The notes under the pieces: model-generated | Seen by the model: the letters and a program-made list of their open reading frames with translations, nothing else | Database searches by the model: none | Told to the model about the DNA's origin: nothing | Program-made: the position numbers and the translations under genes | Shown: piece by piece, positions 57,924-64,000 of the stretch | Numbering within the stretch: the stretch's first letter is position 1 | Layout: every line of letters starts with the position of its first letter | Source of the DNA: Sphingopyxis sp. USTB-05 | GTDB taxonomy: Bacteria > Pseudomonadota > Alphaproteobacteria > Sphingomonadales > Sphingomonadaceae | Direction: 5' to 3' | NCBI RefSeq assembly: GCF_023822045.1 | Contig: NZ_CP084712.1 | Span: forward strand, 3,162,001 to 3,226,000 | DNA: 64,000 bases

Positions 57924-58346
57924 TTAATGTGCCATATCATTCGCAACCGGCTCGCTTGCCACCGGTCGCGACAGCACCCACCAGCTGCCAATCATCAACA
58001 GCACCGTCAGCGCTTCGATGATCATCGCCTGCACGATCCCCGAATTCACCTGATCGCCACTCGCGACGCCGAACAGCCTGCCCGCAAGCGCGGTCCCGTA
58101 AAGCGCGGCGGGTACCAGCAGTGCGCGCAGCCAGCCCGGCACCAGCGCGCCGACGGCGGCCGCTCCGGCGGCGACGAGGAAAAAGGCGGACAAGTCGGCG
58201 CGGATCGTATTGGTCGCGGGCCCCTCAACCAATATGCCGAAGGTCTCGCTATAGCTCGCAGGGTCGAACAGCCCGCGTGCGCCGACGATGACAAAGAACA
58301 GCGCCCACAGCAGAACGGCGCCGCGCAAGACCCAATTGACCATCAC
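57924..58346 (-). CDS. DUF4345-like four-helix membrane protein
   Basis: 140 residues with four hydrophobic segments (VLRGAVLLWALFFVIVGARGL; FFLVAAGAAAVGALVPGWL; LLVPAALYGTALAGRLFG; VQAMIIEALTVLLMIGSWWVL). The G-ARGLFDPASY stretch after helix 1 is typical of DUF4345 proteins. Function unknown. It follows mnmA by 50 bp on the same strand. Confidence 0.8.
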   Translation of the reverse strand: MMVNWVLRGAVLLWALFFVIVGARGLFDPASYSETFGILVEGPATNTIRADLSAFFLVAAGAAAVGALVPGWLRALLVPAALYGTALAGRLFGVASGDQVNSGIVQAMIIEALTVLLMIGSWWVLSRPVASEPVANDMAH

Positions 58347-58396
58347 TCTTCTCCCTGTTTGCCGGCAGGCTGCGGCATCGGGGCAAAAAGTGCAAT

Positions 58397-59557
58397 CTAT
58401 TCCGGGCTAAAGTCCGCAGCGAACGTCGCGTCGATCCAGCCACCGCCAAGCACGCGCGAGTTATCGGCGATATCGTACAGCACCGCCGCTTGTCCTGGCG
58501 CAACACCATATTCGGGTGCAGCAAAGACCAACCGGTCACCCGCCACGCGTGCGGGAACGGGCTTTGCCATGCTCCTTACCTTCGCAAGCACATCGCGCCC
58601 TTCGATCGCTGCGAGCCAGTTCGCTTCACCCAGCCGTGCCCCCGAAACCGCGAGTGCGCGCCGCGGCCCGACGACCACCGTTTTCGTATCGGCCTCCAGG
58701 CGCACCACATATAATGGCTCGGCCTGTCCGCCGATCTCGATCCCCCGTCGCTGTCCGACGGTATAATGAATCAAGCCCTTGTGCGTGCCGAGTACCGTGC
58801 CGTCGATATGGACGATGTCGCCCCGATCGTCGGCTTCGGGCCGCAGCTTCTTCACCAGCGTCGCATAATCGCCATCGGGAACGAAGCAGATATCCTGACT
58901 GTCAGGCTTGCCCGCGACACCAAGCCCGAGGTCGCGGGCGATCTCGCGCACAACGCTCTTTTCGAGCCCTCCCAAGGGAAAGCGCAGGAAGTCGAGTTGG
59001 TCCTGCGTCGTCGCGAAGAGAAAATAGCTTTGGTCGCGCGCCGGATCGACCGCGCGGTGCAGTTCGGCACCTGTAGGCCCCATCACACGGCGCACATAAT
59101 GGCCCGTCGCCAGACAGTCAGCGCCGAGTTCCTTCGCGAGACGGAACAGATCGGTGAACTTCACCCCCATGTTGCAGCGCACGCAGGGAATCGGCGTACG
59201 CCCCGCCAGATATTCGTCGGCGAACTGGTCAATAACCGTATCGCGGAATCGGCTTTCATGGTCATAGACATGATGCGCGAAGCCCAGCCGGTCGGCGACC
59301 GCGCGCGCGTCCCGGATATCCTGCCCCGCGCAGCAGGCACCGACGCGCTTCGCCTTGGCACCATGATCATAGAGCTGGAGCGTCACGCCGATGACCTCGG
59401 CGCCCGATCGCGCGGCGAGCGCGGCGACCACACTCGAATCGACGCCGCCCGACATTGCGACGACGATTCGCCGGTCCTTCATGGGCTCGGCGAGCTGAAA
59501 GTCGGCCCCGGCGAGCGCGGCAGGAGAGGAAATCGTGTCGATCATGATCGGTGCCAT
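58397..59557 (-). CDS. mnmA: tRNA-specific 2-thiouridylase MnmA
   Basis: 386 residues. Thiolates U34 of tRNA-Lys, -Glu and -Gln using sulfur from a relay. The PP-loop [16 protein letters not shown], catalytic cysteines in [12 protein letters not shown] and [11 protein letters not shown], and [13 protein letters not shown] are conserved. The C-terminal beta-barrel (about 320-380) ends GGGWIDATF. The N-terminus is about 25 residues longer than needed before the PP-loop; MIDTISS at 59545 is an alternative start. Confidence 0.96.
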   Translation of the reverse strand: MAPIMIDTISSPAALAGADFQLAEPMKDRRIVVAMSGGVDSSVVAALAARSGAEVIGVTLQLYDHGAKAKRVGACCAGQDIRDARAVADRLGFAHHVYDHESRFRDTVIDQFADEYLAGRTPIPCVRCNMGVKFTDLFRLAKELGADCLATGHYVRRVMGPTGAELHRAVDPARDQSYFLFATTQDQLDFLRFPLGGLEKSVVREIARDLGLGVAGKPDSQDICFVPDGDYATLVKKLRPEADDRGDIVHIDGTVLGTHKGLIHYTVGQRRGIEIGGQAEPLYVVRLEADTKTVVVGPRRALAVSGARLGEANWLAAIEGRDVLAKVRSMAKPVPARVAGDRLVFAAPEYGVAPGQAAVLYDIADNSRVLGGGWIDATFAADFSPE

Positions 59558-59689
59558 CTAGGGATGCGAATGCAAAAATGCCAGCTTTTCCGCCGTAGCT
59601 GTCAAGATATTGACGCCGGTTAAGCTTCGCTAACGGGTTCTGAAACAGCCATTTACTGGACCTTAGCTCCTATCGCGTAGACGAGTCGC

Positions 59690-60070
59690 ATGAACCTCGT
59701 ACCGTCCGATCTTCCACGCATTGCAGGTGCGGCCAGACTGTCGAAGCCCGGCTTCGACATCTTGCTGGCTGTGTCCAGCGCGCGTCAGGCTGCGTTGCCG
59801 ACCGTGCGACAGTTGCGGGAGTTGGCGCACCGCGAGCGCCACAATGCGAAGCTTAACGCGTTGCGCGATACATTCTGCGGAACGCGCTCTTCAACGGAAC
59901 AAAAAGCGCCGCGTATCGTTCGCTTCCTCGATTTGTCCGACGATGTGAACGCCCTGCCCGAAACTATGAACAGCCTGTTTACCAGAGGATTTCAGCCGAT
60001 GTTGAATCCCTCTGTTTTAGAGCCGAACGCGTCGGACACACCCCCCTCCGACGTTTCAAATATGGAATGA
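59690..60070 (+). CDS. Possible small protein coupled to sciP, unknown function
   Basis: 126 residues with no recognisable family. SKPGFDILLAVSSARQAALPTVRQLRELAHRERHNAKLNALR is helical and basic; the C-terminal third is Pro/Ser/Asn rich. Third-position G+C is fairly high in the middle, and the TGA overlaps the ATG of sciP by 4 bp (ATGA), both arguing for a real gene. The lack of a family and an ordinary ribosome-binding site argue against it. Confidence 0.4.
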   Translation: MNLVPSDLPRIAGAARLSKPGFDILLAVSSARQAALPTVRQLRELAHRERHNAKLNALRDTFCGTRSSTEQKAPRIVRFLDLSDDVNALPETMNSLFTRGFQPMLNPSVLEPNASDTPPSDVSNME

Positions 60071-60372
60071 CTATGATCGAGAATCAGAAAATCCGGCCCG
60101 CACAGGTTATCGGCCCCCTCGGGGAACCGCTGACGTTGGACTCGTTGCCTCCCCCGTCGACGACCCGCTGGGTCGTTCGCCGCAAGGCAGAGGTCGTAGC
60201 GGCCGTCAACGGCGGGCTCCTGTCCGTCGACGAAGCGTGCGAACGCTATGGGCTGACCCTCGAGGAATTTGCCGGATGGCAGCGGTCGATCGACCGCAGC
60301 GGCATGCCCGGACTGCGCGTCACGCGCATCCAGCACTACCGCGACCTGTATGAACGCCAACAGCGCTTCTAA
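60067..60372 (+). CDS. sciP: SciP (DUF1153), CtrA-inhibiting cell-cycle regulator
   Basis: 101 residues. VIGPLGEPLTLDSLPPPSTTRWVVRRKAEVVAAVNGGLLSVDEACERYGLTLEEFAGWQRSIDRSGMPGLRVTRIQHYRDL closely follows Caulobacter SciP, a helix-turn-helix protein that binds CtrA-activated promoters and blocks RNA polymerase recruitment. This marks the host as alphaproteobacterial. The start is the ATG at 60067; a second ATG two codons on is possible. A strong terminator follows. Confidence 0.96.
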   Translation: MTMIENQKIRPAQVIGPLGEPLTLDSLPPPSTTRWVVRRKAEVVAAVNGGLLSVDEACERYGLTLEEFAGWQRSIDRSGMPGLRVTRIQHYRDLYERQQRF

Positions 60373-60399
60373 GGCCGCGAGACCGGACCAGGCACGAGA

Positions 60400-60427
60400 G
60401 AGGGCGCTTCAGGCGCCCTCTTTTTTT
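60400..60427 (+). terminator. Rho-independent terminator after sciP
   Basis: GAGGGCGC and GCGCCCTC around a five-base loop, then seven T residues, 27 bp after the sciP stop. Confidence 0.93.
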
Positions 60428-60473
60428 GGGTACCGGCTGGACAGGCATGTCCTGCGGCCGCTACCGGCGCCCC

Positions 60474-60680
60474 ATGGGTATCACCGCAACGATCATGAAC
60501 ACCGCCACCGGCCAGCCGATCCAGAAGATGAGCTTTGGCCGAATGCCCAAACCCTGGGCCAGCTTCAATCTAGCGACTGGCGAACTCGTGACCGCCGAGC
60601 GGATCGACGTCACCCCGCCCGCGCCCGGCAAGTTCGCCGCGACGGTGCAGGTCTGGGTCAAGGTCAAGCCGCCTGCCTGA
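60474..60680 (+). CDS. Small protein of unknown function, 68 residues
   Basis: From the ATG at 60474: MGITATIMNTATGQPIQKMS, then FGRMPKPWASFNLATGELVTAERIDVTPPAPGKFAATVQVWVKVKPP, reading as short beta strands. An ATG at 60426 would give a Cys/Arg-rich leader that I do not trust. No signal, no family recognised. Composition and position after the sciP terminator are acceptable for a gene; evidence is otherwise thin. Confidence 0.45.
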   Translation: MGITATIMNTATGQPIQKMSFGRMPKPWASFNLATGELVTAERIDVTPPAPGKFAATVQVWVKVKPPA

Positions 60681-60799
60681 CGCAGATCGCCTTGGTAAAA
60701 AAAGAAAAACGGCGCGATTTCAGTGCCATGACGATTTCATTGCAACCCTGACGTTCATCCCGCGTTAAGCCCCCGAGTCAACTTTGGGAGTCACTCGAT

Positions 60800-61084
60800 A
60801 TGCGTAAGATGTTCATCACCCTCGCCGCCACTTCGGCCCTCGCGCTCGGCGCCTGCCAGAGCCCCGCCGCCGACAAGGTCGAGGATCAGGCCGAAGCCAA
60901 GGCCGACGTGATCGACGAACAGGCCGATGCCATGCCGGAAGGCCCGGCAAAGGAAGCAACCGAAGCGAAGGCCGACGCCGTCGAAGCAGCCGGCGAAGAA
61001 AAGGCCAATGCAATGGACGACAAGGGCGAGATCGCTCCGTCGGAAACCGGCGCCACACCGCCGGCCGACCCCGCCAAGAAGTAA
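60800..61084 (+). CDS. Small Ala/Glu/Asp-rich lipoprotein
   Basis: 94 residues. MRKMFITLAATSALALGACQSPA is a lipoprotein signal with lipobox LGAC. The mature part is a charged helical repeat (KVEDQAEAKADVIDEQADAMPEGPAKEATEAKADAVEAAGEEKANAMDD) ending in a Pro-rich tail. Its acidic residue after Cys (QSP) does not give the +2 Asp inner-membrane signal, so outer-membrane sorting is likely. Function unknown; it ends before a strong terminator. Confidence 0.82.
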   Translation: MRKMFITLAATSALALGACQSPAADKVEDQAEAKADVIDEQADAMPEGPAKEATEAKADAVEAAGEEKANAMDDKGEIAPSETGATPPADPAKK

Positions 61085-61111
61085 GGGCTGCCTCCCCTAA
61101 AGGGCAGGGTG

Positions 61112-61139
61112 AAGGGCGCCGGTCGTTTCCGGCGCCCTT
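61112..61139 (+). terminator. Terminator after the small lipoprotein gene
   Basis: AAGGGCGCCGG and CCGGCGCCCTT around a 6-base loop, ending in TTT. Confidence 0.8.
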
Positions 61140-61257
61140 TATCGTGCGCGCAATATTTTGCGCCCCTGTGATTACGATCACCGCGCCGCCCGGCGATCAG
61201 GGTTAATGCGGAATTCGGGACGGGAACGGCGCTTTTAGCGACAGTCTCCACGAACCA

Positions 61258-61296
61258 CCCTCCCGCCGCCCCCAGCGACCCAAGGCGGCGGGAGGG
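61258..61296 (-). terminator. Hairpin just past the stop of the GNAT gene
   Basis: CCCTCCCGCCG and CGGCGGGAGGG, perfect 11-bp arms with a 17-base loop, 1 bp beyond the GNAT stop. No T-run on the minus strand. Confidence 0.6.
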
Positions 61297-61297
61297 A

Positions 61298-61945
61298 CTA
61301 GTCCGCCTGGCCCAGCCCGTCGGCCGCTACCGCGCGCAGCACATCCTGCACGCCCGGCGCATCACTATCGGCACGCAACGAAGCGATCCCTGCCGCAACA
61401 TCGAGCTTATACTCGGCGACCCCCGCCGACTCGCCCGCCCACACCGCACCCAGCGATTTGACCAACCGCCGCGCTGCCGCATTTTCGGACAGCATATGCA
61501 CGTCAAGCACGTCCAACCCCTCGACATGGCAATGGACGAGCAGCGCCGCAGTCATCATCCGCGCCAGTCCCAGCCCGTGAAATTCGTCGAGCACCGCGAC
61601 GGAAAATTCCCCGACCGGCCCGTCATGCCGGTGGCGCACCGCGTGCACGGCGCCGATCGGCGGCCGGCCGGGACATTCGATACAGATCGCGCCCCACGCG
61701 ATATGGTCGTGCCCGTCGACGTCGGCGAGTTTCTGCACCACCGCGTCGGGCAGCACCGGCGCGGGCGAGAAAAAGCGCAGATAGCGCGATTCCGCCGACA
61801 GCTTGGCGATCCCTTCACGAATCAGCGGCGCATCGTCGGGAGTGATCGTGCGCAGGCGCACCGCCGTGCCGTCGTTGAGCGCGCAATGCACGACGATGTC
61901 CTCGATCCGCATCCGCGCCCTTGCCTCTCTGTCCGTTCCGGTCAT
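61298..61945 (-). CDS. GNAT N-acetyltransferase-like protein
   Basis: 215 residues from the ATG at 61945, which has GGAGG seven bases upstream. VRLRTITPDDAPLIREGIAKLSAESRYLRFF, HIAWGAICIE, VGEFSVAVLDEFHGLGLARMMTAALLVHCHVEGL and LVKSLGAVW match acetyltransferases of the type fused to or working with acyl-CoA synthetases (YfiQ/Pat-like GNAT). Protein lysine acetylation is a possible role, not shown. A tail beyond the fold is Asp/Ala rich. Confidence 0.85.
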   Translation of the reverse strand: MTGTDREARARMRIEDIVVHCALNDGTAVRLRTITPDDAPLIREGIAKLSAESRYLRFFSPAPVLPDAVVQKLADVDGHDHIAWGAICIECPGRPPIGAVHAVRHRHDGPVGEFSVAVLDEFHGLGLARMMTAALLVHCHVEGLDVLDVHMLSENAAARRLVKSLGAVWAGESAGVAEYKLDVAAGIASLRADSDAPGVQDVLRAVAADGLGQAD

Positions 61946-62092
61946 CGCGGCCTCCTGCGACGGCACGATAGGCAAGTGCCCGCCTGCCCGCAATCCGTGC
62001 GCGCTCACTCTCGCAGCGGCCATTAACCCTAAGCATTTTCACCGCGGCCGATGGGTGAAATGTTGAAAGCGAACCGCCCTTAACTTTGGTAA

Positions 62093-62470
62093 ATGTTGCT
62101 TCCAGAAGTCGGAAAGGTTGCACGTTCTGTGATCCATGCTCACCCGGATAACAGCACTCCCTATGAGTTGCTCGGCGACCGCCTCTCGCGGCTGCGTCAG
62201 GCTCGGGGATATAGCAAGACCGACGTCGCCGGCCGCCTTGGCGTTACCGTCACCTCGATCTGCTATTGGGAGCAGGGCCGCTCGCGCCCCAGGCTCGCAC
62301 GGCTAGAGGCGCTCGCCGACCTTCTTGGCACCTCGCCGACCGAGCTGCTGAGCCGCGACAGCACGCCCGGCGGCGATCATCTCTCCGACCTCGTTGCCCG
62401 CATGCGCACCGAAATCGCCCACGCCGCGGGCACGACCCCGTCGAAGGTGCGCATCACGATCGAGATGTAG
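62093..62470 (+). CDS. XRE-family helix-turn-helix protein
   Basis: 125 residues. The XRE domain (about 24-85) reads LGDRLSRLRQARGYSKTDVAGRLGVTVTSICYWEQGRSRPRLARLEALADLLGTSPTELL. A C-terminal helical segment (DHLSDLVARMRTEIAHAAGTTPSKVRITIEM) is likely for dimerisation. Related short regulators occur in sphingomonads; targets are unknown. The region upstream (61946-62092) is AT-richer and holds TTAACTTTGGTAAATG-like repeats of unclear meaning. Confidence 0.88.
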   Translation: MLLPEVGKVARSVIHAHPDNSTPYELLGDRLSRLRQARGYSKTDVAGRLGVTVTSICYWEQGRSRPRLARLEALADLLGTSPTELLSRDSTPGGDHLSDLVARMRTEIAHAAGTTPSKVRITIEM

Positions 62471-62546
62471 CCGCCCGCACGCACGCCCCCTCCCCCTTCG
62501 TCACCCCGCTCCTGACCGGGGTGGCGTTGGGTGCTCATTCTGCGGA

Positions 62547-64000
62547 TCAGGCGTCGTCGCCCATCCGTAGCGCCGCAATGAAGGCTTCCTGCGGAATGTT
62601 CACATTGCCATATTCGCGCATCCGCTTTTTGCCCTCTTTCTGCTTTTCGAGGAGCTTCTTCTTGCGGGTCGCGTCGCCGCCATAGCATTTCGCGGTCACG
62701 TCCTTGCGCAGCGCGGCGATGGTTTCGCGGGCGATCACTTTCCCGCCGATCGCGGCCTGGATCGGGATTTTGAACATGTGGCGCGGGATCAGATCCTTCA
62801 GCCGCTCGCACATGCCGCGGCCGCGGGTTTCGGCCGATCCGCGATGCACGATCATGCTCAGCGCGTCGACCGGTTCGTTGTTGACGAGGATGCTCATCTT
62901 GACGAGGTCGCCGGGGCGGTGGCCGATCTGGTGATAGTCGAACGACGCATAGCCGCGGCTGATGCTCTTCAGCCGGTCATAGAAATCGAACACGACCTCG
63001 TTGAGCGGCAGTTCATAGGTGATCTGGGCGCGGCCGCCGACATAAGTCAGGTTCTTCTGCACCCCGCGGCGGTCCTGGCACAGCTTCAGGATCGGGCCGA
63101 GATAGTCGTCCGGCACGTAAATCACCGCCTCGATCCACGGTTCCTCGATCTCGTCGATGCGGTTCGGGTCGGGCATGTCGGCGGGGTTGTGGAGTTCGAT
63201 CTCCTTCGCCGCCTCATTCTTCGTATGGCCGAGCTTCAGCTTGTACACCACCGACGGCGCGGTGGTGATCAGGTCGAGGTCATATTCGCGCGTCAACCGC
63301 TCCTGGATGATCTCGAGGTGAAGGAGGCCCAGGAAGCCGCACCGGAAACCGAAGCCGAGCGCGGCCGAGCTTTCCATCTCGAACGAGAAGCTCGCGTCGT
63401 TGAGGCGGAGCTTCTGGATGCTCTCGCGCAATTTCTCGAAATCGTTCGCGTCGGTCGGAAACAGGCCGCAGAAGACGACCGGCTGGACTTCCTTGAACCC
63501 CGGCAGCGGCGCCGCGGCGGGTTTCTTGGCGTCGGTCACGGTGTCGCCGACGCGCGCCTGCGCGACGTCCTTGATCTGCGCGGTGATGAACCCGATCTCG
63601 CCCGGGCCGATTTCCGTCAGTTCCTCGCGCTTTGGCGTGAAACAGCCGACGCGATCGATCAGGTGACTCGTGCCCGCCTGCATGAACTTGATTTGCTGGC
63701 CTTTTTTAAGGATGCCATCGACGACGCGGACAAGGATGACGACGCCCAGATAGGGGTCGTACCAACTGTCGACAAGCATCGCGAGCAGCGGCGCCGCAGC
63801 GTCGCCCTTCGGCGGCGGGATCTTGGTCACGATCGCCTCGAGGCATTCCTCGATACCGATCCCCGACTTCGCCGAGGCGAGCACGGCGTCGTCGGCGGGC
63901 AGGCCGATGATGTCCTCGATCTCGGCCTTCACCTTGTCGACGTCGGCCGCGGGCAAGTCGATCTTGTTGATCACCGGCACGATCTCATGGTCGTGCTCGA
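62547..64000 (-). CDS. lepA: Elongation factor 4 (LepA), C-terminal most of the gene; 5' end outside the window
   Basis: About 483 codons are visible, beginning inside the G domain at [13 protein letters not shown] (G4 motif NKID) and continuing through domain II, domain III, the EF-G-like V domain and the LepA-specific C-terminal domain ([46 protein letters not shown]), ending [36 protein letters not shown] is a LepA signature. It is a ribosomal translocation factor. The first about 130 residues lie to the right of position 64000. Confidence 0.97.
   Translation of the reverse strand, partial: EHDHEIVPVINKIDLPAADVDKVKAEIEDIIGLPADDAVLASAKSGIGIEECLEAIVTKIPPPKGDAAAPLLAMLVDSWYDPYLGVVILVRVVDGILKKGQQIKFMQAGTSHLIDRVGCFTPKREELTEIGPGEIGFITAQIKDVAQARVGDTVTDAKKPAAAPLPGFKEVQPVVFCGLFPTDANDFEKLRESIQKLRLNDASFSFEMESSAALGFGFRCGFLGLLHLEIIQERLTREYDLDLITTAPSVVYKLKLGHTKNEAAKEIELHNPADMPDPNRIDEIEEPWIEAVIYVPDDYLGPILKLCQDRRGVQKNLTYVGGRAQITYELPLNEVVFDFYDRLKSISRGYASFDYHQIGHRPGDLVKMSILVNNEPVDALSMIVHRGSAETRGRGMCERLKDLIPRHMFKIPIQAAIGGKVIARETIAALRKDVTAKCYGGDATRKKKLLEKQKEGKKRMREYGNVNIPQEAFIAALRMGDDA

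Overview
The window is a GC-rich chromosomal segment of a free-living alphaproteobacterium, most probably a sphingomonad close to Sphingopyxis. This rests on SciP (DUF1153, an alphaproteobacterial cell-cycle regulator), the panB / YfgM-like / BamB order, obgE, lepA and mnmA of alphaproteobacterial type, TorF and MipA outer-membrane proteins, and several families of palindromic intergenic repeats of the kind scattered through sphingomonad genomes. I saw no rRNA, tRNA, CRISPR array, IS transposase or prophage module.

Layout. 1-2114 (minus): panB, a coupled 36-residue ORF, a YfgM-like TPR protein and the start of bamB. 2181-3346: a small operon of two paralogous membrane proteins and an XRE regulator behind a promoter carrying three operator half-sites. 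3406-6486 (minus): ArsC/Spx-like reductase, GDPD and aldo/keto reductase with 4-nt overlaps, next to a membrane cyclic-nucleotide-binding protein. 6740-13120: class II DAHP synthase, M28 peptidase, CitE-like lyase, an SPFH/NfeD pair, GNAT and methyltransferase-like genes. 13253-17795: PF10118 hydrolase/TetR divergon, obgE, MipA and OmpA proteins. 18041-20418: VOC protein and an S41 protease/MarR operon behind a perfect 26-bp palindrome. 20419-29199: ilvA-thioesterase-GNAT, a dehydrogenase/amidohydrolase/flavoprotein operon, a FMN alpha-hydroxy-acid oxidase and creD. 29365-45627: TorF, ispG, a GT14 glycosyltransferase, a second S41 protease with a BlaI/CopY-like operator, a membrane acyltransferase, a carboxyltransferase, redox enzymes, an EamA transporter, Sua5, an acyl-CoA dehydrogenase and a CHASE2/degenerate GGDEF/EAL protein.

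45655-49844: a free-standing 20-residue micropeptide gene with its own Shine-Dalgarno and terminator, then nrdA and nrdB behind two NrdR-like boxes 32 bp apart. 49850-51540 is an AT-rich insert (45/120 G+C in 51061-51180, against 38/60 in 52021-52080). It holds a three-gene operon: a BrnT-family toxin, a protein joining a BrnT-partner N-terminal signature to a Panacea (SocA-like) domain, and an unrecognised 232-residue protein. This is the best candidate for an undescribed system in the window.

51715-57881 carries mainly small envelope or lineage-specific proteins, including a 45-residue protein with repeated DRR motifs. 57924-64000: DUF4345 protein, mnmA, sciP with a coupled upstream ORF, a small lipoprotein, GNAT and XRE genes, and lepA, cut by the window end.

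Most genes are housekeeping or central metabolism. The accessory interest lies in the AT-rich toxin-antitoxin-like operon, the micropeptide and other small ORFs, and the visible operator sites.
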